Of a stretch of DNA of 64,000 nt, positions 53,717-63,456 are shown in pieces. A program made the position numbers and the translations under genes. The stretch is from Flavobacterium sp. 20NA77.7 (GTDB lineage Bacteria > Bacteroidota > Bacteroidia > Flavobacteriales > Flavobacteriaceae). The stretch lies in NCBI RefSeq assembly GCF_031326205.1, contig NZ_CP133721.1, forward strand, positions 1,054,001 through 1,118,000. The letters run 5' to 3'. Numbering within the stretch: the stretch's first letter is position 1; each line of letters starts with the position of its first letter. The notes beneath the pieces were generated by a model. That model was not told where the DNA came from, searched no databases, and was given only the letters and a program-made list of their open reading frames with translations.

Positions 53717-54199
53717 TTAGAAAAATCTACTATGCCAACTTTCACTTGCTGGCACTTCCCAAAATTCTTCCCATTCACCTTTTGTATTTACCAAATTATT
53801 AAATACAATCGTATGTTCGGAAACGGCTTTTTCTTTTGCCATTTTTTTAAAATCTAGTAATGATTTATGCGCTATATGTTCGCCACTTCTATATGTTACA
53901 TTCATTTTATCTAATAGCTCTATGACAAATTGTTGCTCTAACTGTTGAATAAAATGAACAGAGGCATCAATAGAACATCCAGTAGCTTGCTGAACTTCTT
54001 GATTTACAGCGAAGATTATGAATCTATTATACTTAATTACAAAAGAAGCCGCTAAAGAAGTGCCGTGTGCAGCCCAATTTTCTATAAAATCTTGACATTT
54101 AGAAGTAATACTTTCTACTTCATCATCAGTTAGTTTTCTATTAGATTGATAAATCCAAATCTTTGCGTCTTCGGGTAATTCTTCAAAAGGTATATACAT
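53717..54199 (-). CDS. Conserved hypothetical protein
   Basis: The 160-residue soluble protein begins MYIPFEELPEDAKIWIYQSN and has the segment ENWAAHGTSLAASFVIKYNR, an acidic helix-rich middle and a tail ending SWHSRFF. Similar proteins in flavobacteria are sometimes labelled 'ABC transporter ATPase', but no Walker A, Walker B or signature motif exists here, so I do not use that name. It is coupled to the upstream gene through TAATG (shared base at 54199) and is the last gene of the long minus-strand run. Confidence 0.75.
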   Translation of the reverse strand: MYIPFEELPEDAKIWIYQSNRKLTDDEVESITSKCQDFIENWAAHGTSLAASFVIKYNRFIIFAVNQEVQQATGCSIDASVHFIQQLEQQFVIELLDKMNVTYRSGEHIAHKSLLDFKKMAKEKAVSEHTIVFNNLVNTKGEWEEFWEVPASESWHSRFF

Positions 54200-54849
54200 T
54201 ATAGTTTTTTTATGTCGGAAATTACTTTTACGGTTACAAATCGGTTTAATTTTACATCAAAAAGTTCCGCATCAAAATAAGAAACTTGTACTTTATCATT
54301 TTGCTTTAATACTTGGTCTAAAATTAAAAATGAATTTTCAAAATTATTAATTAAAGCCATTTGATTTATCTTTCCTGAAGATTCTTTTACTGTTATATAA
54401 TAAAATCCATCTGTTTTAGATCCTTGATAAACACCTGTAATTGTTATGTCGTCATCAGGTTCTTCGGTATTTACTGTTGTTGAATCTAACACTAAATCAT
54501 CTTCAGATTCATCATTAAGTGTGTTTTTTCTATAGCTTTTGCCTAATGTTAAAATGATATCTGGACAATCTTTAATCATTTTCATTCCAACTTCCATTCC
54601 AAAAGTTTCCATTTGTTTAGAATCTGAAAAATCTAATCTCTTATTCTTTGGAAATTCATTTGAAAATTTCGTATAAGATTGCATAATACATAAACCTAAT
54701 TCGACTTGTAATTTATCTACATCTGATGATTTAAGATCAATATTTTTCTTATTGATACATTCACAAGTTTCTTTACTTACTTTATCCATATAGGTTTGTC
54801 CAAACATCATAGTGGACAATAATAGAAAGAAGATTATATTTTTTAACAT
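54199..54849 (-). CDS. Hypothetical exported protein
   Basis: The 216-residue protein has a signal peptide (MLKNIIFFLLLSTMMFGQ). A Cys-containing helical region follows (KVSKETCECINKKNIDLKSS, LGLCIMQSYTKFSNEF), then a linker and a beta-rich C-terminal part (ITVKESSGKINQMALINNFE) resembling an OB-fold-like strand set. I do not recognise a family. The start at 54849 is preferred over 54873 because it begins the signal peptide and avoids overlap with the upstream stop (1-base gap). Confidence 0.7.
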   Translation of the reverse strand: MLKNIIFFLLLSTMMFGQTYMDKVSKETCECINKKNIDLKSSDVDKLQVELGLCIMQSYTKFSNEFPKNKRLDFSDSKQMETFGMEVGMKMIKDCPDIILTLGKSYRKNTLNDESEDDLVLDSTTVNTEEPDDDITITGVYQGSKTDGFYYITVKESSGKINQMALINNFENSFLILDQVLKQNDKVQVSYFDAELFDVKLNRFVTVKVISDIKKL

Positions 54850-54850
54850 A

Positions 54851-55642
54851 TTATAAATCTTGTGCATTAGCAATTAATTCGGCAATATCATAAACCTGTG
54901 CTTTATCTTCGTTGTGAGTATGCTTTACTCCGTCGGTTAGCATCGTATTACAAAATGGACAACCCGCTGCAATTATTTCTGCTTTAGTAGCTAAGGCATC
55001 TTCTGTTCGTTCTATATTGATGTCTTTAGTTCCTTTTTCAGGTTCTTTAAACATTTGAGCACCACCTGCTCCACAACAAAGTCCATTAGCACGTGAACGT
55101 TTCATTTCAACTAATTCTGCGTCTAATTTTTGAATTAATTCTCTTGGTGCTTCATAGATGTTGTTTGCTCTTCCTAAGTAACAAGGATCATGGAAAGTAA
55201 TTTTTTTACCTTTAAATTGTCCACCTTCAATAGTTAATTTTCCTTCATCTAACAACGATTTTAAAAATGCTGTATGATGTACAACTTCATATTTTCCACC
55301 TAATTCTGGATACTCATTTTTAAGAGTATTGAAACAATGCGGACAAGCCGTCACTATTTTTTTTACTTCATAAGCGTTCATAACTTCAATATTCATAAGC
55401 GCTTGCATTTGAAATAAAAATTCGTTTCCAGCTCTTTTTGCAGGATCACCTGTACAACTTTCTTCGGTGCCTAAAACAGCAAACGAAACTTGAGCACGAT
55501 TTAAAAGTTTTACAAAAGCTTTAGTGATTTTTTTAGCTCTATCATCAAAACTACCTGAACATCCTACCCAAAACAACACGTCTGGATGTTTGCCTTGCGC
55601 CATCATTTCGACCATAGTAGGTACTATTATATTTTCAGACAT
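54851..55642 (-). CDS. CCG-domain (Fe-S)-binding oxidoreductase subunit (HdrB/GlpC-like)
   Basis: The 263-residue protein has two cysteine-rich CCG-type domains. The first carries FWVGCSGSFDDRAKK, EESCTGDPAKRAGNE and TACPHCFNTLKNEY; the second carries HDPCYLGRANNIYE, NGLCCGAGGAQMF and AAGCPFCNTML. Such subunits hold a non-cubane 4Fe-4S cluster and handle thiol or electron transfer, as in heterodisulfide reductase HdrB and GlpC. The probable partner is the membrane Fe-S protein at 56141-57445, separated by one gene. Confidence 0.9.
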   Translation of the reverse strand: MSENIIVPTMVEMMAQGKHPDVLFWVGCSGSFDDRAKKITKAFVKLLNRAQVSFAVLGTEESCTGDPAKRAGNEFLFQMQALMNIEVMNAYEVKKIVTACPHCFNTLKNEYPELGGKYEVVHHTAFLKSLLDEGKLTIEGGQFKGKKITFHDPCYLGRANNIYEAPRELIQKLDAELVEMKRSRANGLCCGAGGAQMFKEPEKGTKDINIERTEDALATKAEIIAAGCPFCNTMLTDGVKHTHNEDKAQVYDIAELIANAQDL

Positions 55643-55669
55643 AGATTATATTTTAAATATGTTAGTTTT

Positions 55670-56119
55670 TTATCCTTGATGTTCTTCGTCATCAAAAACT
55701 TGAATGGTAACTTCTTTATCTACTAAATCAGTAAATTTTCCGTTATATCTTGTTGCTTTTACTAAATGATTATCAATCCAATGGTAATTACCTCCTCTTG
55801 GTTTTCCCATTAACATACCATGATATTTAAACCCATGATTTTGCAACCATGCTTCAGTAACTGCTCTGTGTGCTTCTGTACGTGATGTAAAAAAGTAAAT
55901 AATATGTCCTTCATCATACCATTTATTAAGTGTTACTAATGCATCAGGATAAACGCCTGCAGTTACCATTCTTTCTGGCTCTTCATTTGGAATATCATCA
56001 CAAATAGTTCCATCAATATCAATTAAATAATTTTTTATTCCTTCAGGCAAAATTGGACTTAACTGTTCTCCATTTATAGATAAGGCTTGCAATTTCCCAT
56101 CGATTTCTTCTGCTTTCAT
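55670..56119 (-). CDS. HAD-like phosphatase
   Basis: The 149-residue protein has the HAD nucleophile motif D-x-D-G-T in YLIDIDGTICDD (about residue 33), a Thr/Ser motif II in YFFTSRTEAHRAVTE, and the DNHLVKATRYNGKFT region near the C-terminal acidic motif. Relatives in flavobacteria are sometimes annotated as phosphoheptose isomerase, which the motifs do not support. The substrate is unknown. It lies between the two Fe-S protein genes in one operon. Confidence 0.8.
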   Translation of the reverse strand: MKAEEIDGKLQALSINGEQLSPILPEGIKNYLIDIDGTICDDIPNEEPERMVTAGVYPDALVTLNKWYDEGHIIYFFTSRTEAHRAVTEAWLQNHGFKYHGMLMGKPRGGNYHWIDNHLVKATRYNGKFTDLVDKEVTIQVFDDEEHQG

Positions 56120-56140
56120 TATATGTATTTTAGTTGTGTA

Positions 56141-57445
56141 TTAGGATTCGTTTGCCCAATTCAATCTATCTTGTTGATTGTATTGCCAAGGCGCACCATT
56201 ATTTTCAATATTAGTCATGACCGTATTTAATTCCATCGGTGCGGCACTTTGTTCCATAACTAAATAGCGTCGCATATCAATTATTATTGAAAGTGGACTT
56301 ATACTTACTGGGCATTCCTCCACACAAGCGTTACACGATGTACATGCCCATAATTCTTCAGGGGTAATGTAATCATTGAGTAGCGATTTTCCGTCTGGGA
56401 CAAAAATGCCTTTATTTGCGTCAATATTTTTTCCAACTTCTTCTAATCTATCACGCGTATCCATCATGATTTTTCGAGGCGATAATTTTTTACCCGTATT
56501 ATTTGCAGGGCATGAAGACGTACAACGACCGCATTCTGTGCATGTATATGCATTTAATAATTGGACCCAATTTAAATCTTGCACATCACTTGCACCAAAT
56601 TTAGCTGAAGCTGATTCAGGATTTGCAGGTGCAGCAAATGGATCGGCAGTAGGGTCTAACATTAATTTCACTTCATTAGTAACACTTGCTAAATTATCTA
56701 ATTTACCCTTAGCATTTAAATCGGCAAAAAATGTATTTGGGAACGCTAAAATGATGTGTAAATGTTTTGAAAAATATAAGTAATTTAAAAAAATTAAAAT
56801 TCCGATAATATGTAACCACCATGCTATATTTTCTACAATTTCGATAGCTGTAATGGAGAATGAATTGAAAAAAGGATGAATATATTGCGAAATAATGTTT
56901 CCATTTTCGGCTTGTTGAAAATGAATATCTGTTGCATTCATAATTAGGAACAAGGACATTAAAACCACTTCAAAATACAAAATAGTATTTGCATCTTTAC
57001 TGGCATATCCTTTTAATTCTGAATTAGTAAAACGGTTAACTTTAATAACATTTCTTCTTATCCAAAATACAAAAACGGCTACTAATACTAATACGGCTAA
57101 AATTTCAAATGAGCCAATTAGAAAACCATACAGACTTCCTAAACCTGAAAATATTCTGTGTGTTCCAAAAAGACCATCAATAACAATTTCTAGTAATTCT
57201 AAATTGATGATAATAAACCCAATATACACTATTAAATGTAAAAGTGCTGGAATGGGACGAGAAAACATTTTTTTCTGCCCTAAAGCAATTAAGAACATGT
57301 TTTTCCATCTCGCAGAAGAATTATCTGAGCGATTAATAGCTGTTCCTAATTTTATATTTCTAATAATTTTTTTTACATTTTTAACGAAATACCCCACTCC
57401 TATGGCGAGTATACAAGCAAAAATAATATTGGGTAAAAAATTCAT
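56141..57445 (-). CDS. Membrane 4Fe-4S protein (HdrE/C-like electron-transfer subunit)
   Basis: The 434-residue protein has about six membrane helices in its first 230 residues, including segments near 5-25 (NIIFACILAIGVGYFVKNV) and 65-90. Two 4Fe-4S binding motifs follow: CTECGRCTSSCPANNTGK (about 300) and CTSCNACVEECPV (about 365). It probably passes electrons between quinone or b-type haem and the CCG subunit encoded downstream. Similar pairs are linked to electron-transfer flavoprotein or heterodisulfide-type reactions; the donor is not identifiable. Confidence 0.88.
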   Translation of the reverse strand: MNFLPNIIFACILAIGVGYFVKNVKKIIRNIKLGTAINRSDNSSARWKNMFLIALGQKKMFSRPIPALLHLIVYIGFIIINLELLEIVIDGLFGTHRIFSGLGSLYGFLIGSFEILAVLVLVAVFVFWIRRNVIKVNRFTNSELKGYASKDANTILYFEVVLMSLFLIMNATDIHFQQAENGNIISQYIHPFFNSFSITAIEIVENIAWWLHIIGILIFLNYLYFSKHLHIILAFPNTFFADLNAKGKLDNLASVTNEVKLMLDPTADPFAAPANPESASAKFGASDVQDLNWVQLLNAYTCTECGRCTSSCPANNTGKKLSPRKIMMDTRDRLEEVGKNIDANKGIFVPDGKSLLNDYITPEELWACTSCNACVEECPVSISPLSIIIDMRRYLVMEQSAAPMELNTVMTNIENNGAPWQYNQQDRLNWANES

Positions 57446-57451
57446 AGATTT

Positions 57452-58426
57452 CTATTTAGTTGTTTGCTCCTTAATTTTTGTGCTTGATTCATTTGGCACA
57501 ATGTATGGTTTATTTTTCTTTCCAAAAAAAGAAACATTGATATAACGTGTTGGGTTCAATCTCAAATCTTGTAATAATAATTCTAATTCTTTTGCTGTTT
57601 TAGTTACATTAACATATAATGCATCGTCTTTCATAAGTTTACCCATTGAGCCTTTTCCTTGTTCAACATCTTGTAAAACGCCATTAACGTTTGTTAACGT
57701 TTTCTCTAAATTTTTAACTGTGGAAGCTAAATTTGCTTTGGCTAAAGAATCTGAAATTTTAGTTAGGTTAGCGGCTGTTTTTTCAAAATTAGTAAATGTA
57801 GCATTTAGCTTTGATTTATTTGATGTAACTAGCTCATTTGCGTTTTTAGCTACTTGACTAAACTCATCTAAAGTTTGTTGTAAAGAGGCAATACTTAATC
57901 TAAGATTAGCTTGAGTAGATTTATCTAGGGTAGAATTTACACCTTCAAAAAGTTGATTAGCGTTATCTAATAATTTTTCAACTTTTACTTTCAACGGCTC
58001 CATTTGTATGGCTAGTTCATCGGCTAAACCTAATTTATTTGCTGCTTTTAACGTATCTCCTGAAACCGCATAGTTTTTATCGGCAAAATTTACAATAATG
58101 GCAATTTCTCTACCTCCTACAATGCCCATTCCTTGAATTTCGGCTAAACTAGATTTTGTAATTTGAACTTGTTCGTTAGTAATTGCCATTTCAACAAGCA
58201 TTTTGCCGTTTTCAAGCACATCAATTTTATTAATTTTTCCAATTATTAATCCGTTAACTGTAACTGGAGAAGAAGGCGCCAAACCAGCCACATTATCATA
58301 CACCACATACAATTTTGTAGTAGTATCAAATAAATTTTTTCCTTTTAAAAAACTAAATCCCCAATAGAATAATACTATTGATAAAATAACTAATACGGCA
58401 ACTTTTAACTCTCTTGTAACTTTCAA
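57452..58426 (-). CDS. MlaD/MCE-family lipid-transport protein
   Basis: The 324-residue protein has one N-terminal membrane helix (KVAVLVILSIVLFYWGFSFL), an MCE domain (about 35-115: LYVVYDNVAGLAPSSPVTVN, GLIIGKINKID, GMGIVGGREIAII) and a long coiled-coil/helical C-terminus. MlaD-type proteins form hexameric rings that carry lipids across the periplasm with an MlaEF ABC transporter. No ABC genes lie next to it here. It lies 6 bases before the Fe-S gene and 35 after the amidase. Confidence 0.88.
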   Translation of the reverse strand: MKVTRELKVAVLVILSIVLFYWGFSFLKGKNLFDTTTKLYVVYDNVAGLAPSSPVTVNGLIIGKINKIDVLENGKMLVEMAITNEQVQITKSSLAEIQGMGIVGGREIAIIVNFADKNYAVSGDTLKAANKLGLADELAIQMEPLKVKVEKLLDNANQLFEGVNSTLDKSTQANLRLSIASLQQTLDEFSQVAKNANELVTSNKSKLNATFTNFEKTAANLTKISDSLAKANLASTVKNLEKTLTNVNGVLQDVEQGKGSMGKLMKDDALYVNVTKTAKELELLLQDLRLNPTRYINVSFFGKKNKPYIVPNESSTKIKEQTTK

Positions 58427-58461
58427 TGTAAGGTTGTTTTATTTTACAAAAATACTAATAT

Positions 58462-59583
58462 TTATTTGATGGCTTCGCTTATACTTATTTTTTTACCATT
58501 TTTTGTAGCTACAATAAATGCGGAAGAATATCCTTTCGCTTGAGCTTCTTTTAATAATTCTTTTGCGGCCTTATGTTCATTTGCTGTGCCATAAAAATAT
58601 TTATATAAGGTATTTTCTTTTTCTACTGTTATAGACTTTAAACCTTTAAAATTAGAAGGGATGGTTTCTAGTTTTTTTGTGCTAGTAGCAATTTGAACCG
58701 AAAAAACAACTGCATCGTGAGATACTGTTTTTTCAGCTGGAGCAACTTCTTTTTTAATTGGTTCTTCTTTTTTAACTTCTTCTTTTTTCTCTATTTTTTC
58801 AACTTCCTTTTTAGGTGTTTCTGAAGTAAATGATTCTTTTTTATAGCTCAGTACAGCAGTGGAAATGGCTTCGGCTAATTTATCTTGACCATTTTCTGAA
58901 TTTAAAAATGCGCCTTCGGTCTTATGAGATACAAACCCCATTTCTACTAAAATTCTAGGCATAGTTATCTTTCTTAACACTAAAAAACCAGCTTGCTTTA
59001 CCCCTCTATTCTTATTTCCTGTATATTTAATAAAGGCTTCTTGAATTTTACTAGCGATAGCAATGCTTTGTTCTAAATTTTCTTCTTGTTGAATTGATAA
59101 CCCCATAACTGATTCAGGCTTATTAGGGTCAAATCCATCGTATTTTATTTTGTAGTTTTTTTCTAGAGTAACAACGGCATTTTCTTTCTTTGCAACCTCT
59201 AAATTAGCTGCATTTCGAGTGATACCCATTACAAAGGTTTCATTTCCATCTGCTGTTTGATTTGCATTTGCATTACAGTGGACAGATATAAACAAATGCC
59301 CTTTTGACTTATTTGCAATGTTAGCTCTTTCATCAAGTTCTACGAAAACATCAGTATTTCTAGTATAAATAACTTCAATATCTGCTTCTTTTTCTAATAT
59401 AGCACCAATTTTCAAAACTGTCTTTAATGCTATATTTTTTTCAATATTTCCATGGTAGGTTGCGCCATAGTCTTTACCGCCATGGCCAGCATCTAAAACA
59501 ACTTTAAACTTTTTGTTTTGTGCCCAAGTAAAAACTGTAGAAAGCAAGACACATGCTAGTATGACATTCCTTTTCTTACCCAT
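58462..59583 (-). CDS. N-acetylmuramoyl-L-alanine amidase with SPOR-like tail (copy 2)
   Basis: The 373-residue protein has a signal peptide (RNVILACVLLSTVFTWAQ). A zinc Amidase_3 domain (about 22-240) carries the zinc-binding VVLDAGHGGKDYGATY, LFISVHCNANANQ and ILVEMGFVSHKTE. A Lys/Glu-rich linker leads to a SPOR-like tail (about 285-365: VQIATSTKKLETIPSNFKG). It cleaves the amide bond between N-acetylmuramic acid and the peptide in septal peptidoglycan. It is the second of two tandem copies; the stop of the first is 1 base from its start. Confidence 0.93.
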   Translation of the reverse strand: MGKKRNVILACVLLSTVFTWAQNKKFKVVLDAGHGGKDYGATYHGNIEKNIALKTVLKIGAILEKEADIEVIYTRNTDVFVELDERANIANKSKGHLFISVHCNANANQTADGNETFVMGITRNAANLEVAKKENAVVTLEKNYKIKYDGFDPNKPESVMGLSIQQEENLEQSIAIASKIQEAFIKYTGNKNRGVKQAGFLVLRKITMPRILVEMGFVSHKTEGAFLNSENGQDKLAEAISTAVLSYKKESFTSETPKKEVEKIEKKEEVKKEEPIKKEVAPAEKTVSHDAVVFSVQIATSTKKLETIPSNFKGLKSITVEKENTLYKYFYGTANEHKAAKELLKEAQAKGYSSAFIVATKNGKKISISEAIK

Positions 59584-59584
59584 A

Positions 59585-60682
59585 TTATTCTTTATCTTCT
59601 ACCATAAAAGCAGTGTTAAAACCTTTTGTTTTAGCTTCAGCGAGTAATTTTTTACATTCTTCAGCACTCGAAGCGTTCCCGTAAAAATATTTATATGCAT
59701 TGCCTTCTTGTTTCATAGTTACGTTTAGTAAACCTTTGAAATTAGCAGGTACTAAATCTAATTTTGTGGTACTATATCCTATTTGCACTCTGTATTTTTT
59801 TTGATCATCAACTTGAGGTTGCACATCTAAAGGAATAGTTTTTACCGTATCGACAATAGGTACAATTTCAGGCTTGGTTTCTTCTATAATAATAGGTGTA
59901 AGTACTTTTGGTTCAAACAATGGAGTTTCTGTTCCTAATAATTGATTTTTATATTTAAGAATTGCCAAAGCTATAACTTGAGCAAAATTTTGTCTTCCTT
60001 CTTTAGAATTTAAATACTTGGATTCTTTATAATTAGATAAAAATCCTAACTCAATAAGTACTCCTGGCATAACGGTAGCATCTAACACCCATAAAGGTTG
60101 TTGATGCATGCCTAAATCTTTTCGTGTTAGTGTGTTTTTAAATTGGTTTTGTATTTCACTTGCAAATTCAATACTTTGTAATAATGTTTCTTCTTGTAAA
60201 ATTTTTAAACCTATTTGCGTACTCGGATTATTTGGGTCAAAACCTTTATAATTTTTCTTATAATCATCTTCTTGAAAAATTACGGCATTTTCAGTTTTAG
60301 CAATTTCAAAATTCATATTAGAACGCGAAAGTCCCATTACTAATGTCATTGAGCCAGAAGGATTTGGAGAAACAGAAGAATTACAATGTATCGAAACGAA
60401 TAAATTAGCACCAAAATCATTTGCTATTTTTGCTCTATCACGTAAAGGAATAAAGACATCTGTAGTTCGCGTATACTTGACATCAAAATCAGAATAATTT
60501 TTTAATAGTTCGCCTATTTGTAATACTACATCTAGAGCAATTTCTTTTTCTACGCAACCATTTTTATTTGCGCCAGGATCTTTACCTCCATGTCCTGCAT
60601 CTAAAACTAATTTAAATTTTCCTTCTTGCGAAAATGAAAGAGAGGATATGGTTAGTATAAGTACTATTAAAATTTTCTTCAT
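59585..60682 (-). CDS. N-acetylmuramoyl-L-alanine amidase with SPOR-like tail (copy 1)
   Basis: The 365-residue protein has a signal peptide (MKKILIVLILTISSLSFSQ), an Amidase_3 domain (VLDAGHGGKDPGANKNG, LFVSIHCNSSVSPN, VLIELGFLSNYKES) and a SPOR-like tail (YRVQIGYSTTKLDLVPANFK). Its order and tail match copy 2, so the pair arose by tandem duplication. It begins the minus-strand run and is divergent from lptD by 111 bases. The tail should target it to division-site glycans. Confidence 0.93.
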   Translation of the reverse strand: MKKILIVLILTISSLSFSQEGKFKLVLDAGHGGKDPGANKNGCVEKEIALDVVLQIGELLKNYSDFDVKYTRTTDVFIPLRDRAKIANDFGANLFVSIHCNSSVSPNPSGSMTLVMGLSRSNMNFEIAKTENAVIFQEDDYKKNYKGFDPNNPSTQIGLKILQEETLLQSIEFASEIQNQFKNTLTRKDLGMHQQPLWVLDATVMPGVLIELGFLSNYKESKYLNSKEGRQNFAQVIALAILKYKNQLLGTETPLFEPKVLTPIIIEETKPEIVPIVDTVKTIPLDVQPQVDDQKKYRVQIGYSTTKLDLVPANFKGLLNVTMKQEGNAYKYFYGNASSAEECKKLLAEAKTKGFNTAFMVEDKE

Positions 60683-60793
60683 GTTTTTAAATAAGTTATA
60701 ATTTTACTAATTAAATAAAATTTAACAAAAAATATACGTAAGTTTGACACCGCAAAAATCGAACCATTTTTTACAAAAATAGTATATATACAT

Positions 60794-63430
60794 TTGAGTA
60801 CAAAGTTAATTCATATCGTTTTTTTTATTTTTTTTCTAAGTGCTGGGAATTCAGAAATTTATTCACAAACTAAAAAGAATACAGACAGTGTTACAGTAGA
60901 TGTGAAATCGCTTGTAAAATCTAAGGACACGGTTAAAAATGATAGTGTAAAAAATAAAAAAGTCTTCTTAGAAGGTATTGTAAAAAGAAAAGCTAAAGAC
61001 TATGAAAAACTTGACCAAAAGAAAAAGAAACTTACACTTTATAATGAAGCCGAATTACGTTACCAAGACTACGAAATTAAATCTGGGATTATTGTTTTAG
61101 ATTATGAAAAGAATGAAATCTATGCAGGAAGACTAAAAGATAGCACGGGGAAGTATTACCAATATCCTTATTTTAAGCAAGGGCAAAATATTATTGAACC
61201 CGATTCTATTAGATATAATACCAAAACAGGAAAGGCTAAGATTTGGAATTCTAAAACCAAACAAGGCGAAATGAATATTTTAGCCGAAATATCAAAACGA
61301 GAAAATGATTCCGTAATTTTCTTTAAAAAAGCTCGATTTACCACTTCAGAAAACAAAGAAGATCCTGAGTATTATTTTTTATCCTACAAAGCGAAATTAG
61401 TGCCTGGAAAGAAATTTGTTTCCGGGTTAACACACATGTTCATTGCCAATGTTCCCACCCCTATAGGTGTGCCTTTTGCCTTTTTTCCAATGACCGACAA
61501 AAATACTTCAGGAGTTATAATGCCTGCACCGGGTCAAAGTAACAACAGAGGGTTCTTTTTACAAAATGGTGGATATTATTTTGCTTTAAGTGACTATTAT
61601 GACCTAGCGCTATTAGGCGATTATTATACAAATGGTAGTTATGCATTAAGAGCAGAATCAATGTATAATAAAAAATATAAATTTGGCGGTAATGTACAAT
61701 TTAGATACGAAAATCAAATAACAGGAGAAAGAGGATTCTCTGATTATTCCAAAACAAATTTATACAATATTCAATGGTCTCATACACAGGATGCAAAAGC
61801 TTCTGCTAATTCTAGATTCTCTGCATCGGTAAACTTTGGAAGTAGTAAATATTTTAGACAATCTATTAATATTATTAATGTAGGTTCTAATTTAAACAAT
61901 ACAATGAGTTCCTCTGTGAGTTATTCAAAAACAATACCTATTGTGCCATTAATTAATTTCTCTGTATCTGTTACGCATAGCCAAAACACAAATACAGGCG
62001 ATGTAAATATGACTTTACCAACATTTAATGCAAGTGTAGATAGAATTTTTCCTTTTGCAAAAGCAGATGCTATTAAAAAAGGTTTTTTTCAAAATATTAA
62101 TTTTCAATATAATTTAAGAGGTGAAAATCGAGTAAAAACAAAAGAAGAATTTTTGTTTAAATCGGAAATGTTCAATGATGCATTAGCGGGTATTTCACAT
62201 ACAATCCCATTGACTACAAATTTTAAAATATTTAAATATTTTAGTGTTTCAACAAATGCAAATTACAGCGAAAGTTGGGTTTTTAATACTATAAATAAAT
62301 ATTACAATAGCACAACTAATAAAGTAGAAACTGTTCGTATAAATGGTTTTGATTCTTACAGAACATATAATTTTGGAGCAAGTTTAGGAACCACTATTTA
62401 TGGAACGTATACATTTAAAGAAACAAACAAAATTCAAGCAATACGACATATTATGCGGCCAAATATCTCGTATGGATATACACCAAGTTTTAACCAATAC
62501 TATGACACATACTTAGATCAAAATGGAAATCAAGTTGATTTTAGCCGTTTTGAAGGTTCTATTTTAGGAGCGCCTGGAAATGCAATTGCAAATGCAATTG
62601 GTTTTTCATTAAATAACTCTTTAGAAGCTAAAGTTCTTGACAAAGAAAATAAAAAAGGAGAATCAAAAAAGATTATGTTATTAAACCAATTTAATTTTTC
62701 TACAAATTATAATTTTGCAGGGGATAAATTTAAATTAGCTCCTATTCGATTTGTTGGTGGAACACAATTATTTGAAAACAAATTGAATGTTAATTTTGGA
62801 GCTACTTTTGATCCATATGCTATTGATGAAAATGGCGTAAAAATAAATGAATACAGCATTTCAAATGGTGGAGCACTTCTTAGAATGACCAGCTCAAACT
62901 TAACGCTTAGTTATAATATATCGAGTAATGATTTTGACAAAACTAAAAAGGACAAAACAGAAAAACAAAATGTTCAAAATGGAGGAAGAAGTGACGATTT
63001 ATTTGGTAGAGGAACTGATTTAAGCAACAACAACGAAACGTTATTTGATAAAAAAAATCAAGGCAGAGCAAACCAATCTGAATTATACAAATTTAAGATT
63101 CCATGGGATTTACGCTTGGCTTATTCCCTAACCTATTCAAACGATAAAAAGGAAAGACAAATTACCACTAATTCCTTAATGGTTTCTGGTAATTTAGATC
63201 TTGCAGTAAGATGGAAATTAGGATTTTCTTCTGGATATGACTTTGCTCGAAATGGACTTTCTTTTACCCAACTTAGATTTGAGAGAGATTTAGAAAGCTG
63301 GAAAATGAACTTTAGTATTGTTCCTGTAGGTGTCTATTCGTACTGGAATTTCTTCATTGGGGTTAAATCATCTATGCTTAGCGATATTAAATGGGAAAAA
63401 CGAAAAATTCCTGATGCACGTTTACGATAA
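60794..63430 (+). CDS. LptD-like outer-membrane LPS assembly protein
   Basis: The 878-residue protein starts with a TTG codon and an export signal (IHIVFFIFFLSAGNSEIYSQ). A periplasmic OstA-like beta-taco domain follows (about 80-215: NEAELRYQDYEIKSGIIVLD, IRYNTKTGKAKIWNSKTKQG). Then come the conserved PTPIGVPFAFFPMTDKNTSG and a long beta-barrel (about 240-878). It would insert LPS into the outer leaflet of the outer membrane, consistent with the lipid A genes at 33840-37052. Only the TTG start keeps the signal peptide. Confidence 0.88.
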   Translation: MSTKLIHIVFFIFFLSAGNSEIYSQTKKNTDSVTVDVKSLVKSKDTVKNDSVKNKKVFLEGIVKRKAKDYEKLDQKKKKLTLYNEAELRYQDYEIKSGIIVLDYEKNEIYAGRLKDSTGKYYQYPYFKQGQNIIEPDSIRYNTKTGKAKIWNSKTKQGEMNILAEISKRENDSVIFFKKARFTTSENKEDPEYYFLSYKAKLVPGKKFVSGLTHMFIANVPTPIGVPFAFFPMTDKNTSGVIMPAPGQSNNRGFFLQNGGYYFALSDYYDLALLGDYYTNGSYALRAESMYNKKYKFGGNVQFRYENQITGERGFSDYSKTNLYNIQWSHTQDAKASANSRFSASVNFGSSKYFRQSINIINVGSNLNNTMSSSVSYSKTIPIVPLINFSVSVTHSQNTNTGDVNMTLPTFNASVDRIFPFAKADAIKKGFFQNINFQYNLRGENRVKTKEEFLFKSEMFNDALAGISHTIPLTTNFKIFKYFSVSTNANYSESWVFNTINKYYNSTTNKVETVRINGFDSYRTYNFGASLGTTIYGTYTFKETNKIQAIRHIMRPNISYGYTPSFNQYYDTYLDQNGNQVDFSRFEGSILGAPGNAIANAIGFSLNNSLEAKVLDKENKKGESKKIMLLNQFNFSTNYNFAGDKFKLAPIRFVGGTQLFENKLNVNFGATFDPYAIDENGVKINEYSISNGGALLRMTSSNLTLSYNISSNDFDKTKKDKTEKQNVQNGGRSDDLFGRGTDLSNNNETLFDKKNQGRANQSELYKFKIPWDLRLAYSLTYSNDKKERQITTNSLMVSGNLDLAVRWKLGFSSGYDFARNGLSFTQLRFERDLESWKMNFSIVPVGVYSYWNFFIGVKSSMLSDIKWEKRKIPDARLR

Positions 63431-63456
63431 ATCAAAATATATTAACCTACACAAAA

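Noticed and set aside
53717..54199. ABC transporter ATPase label for this family
   Set aside because: No Walker A, Walker B or signature motif is present in the 160 residues.
55670..56119. Phosphoheptose isomerase label
   Set aside because: The D-x-D-G-T motif indicates a HAD phosphatase; no SIS sugar-isomerase motif is visible.
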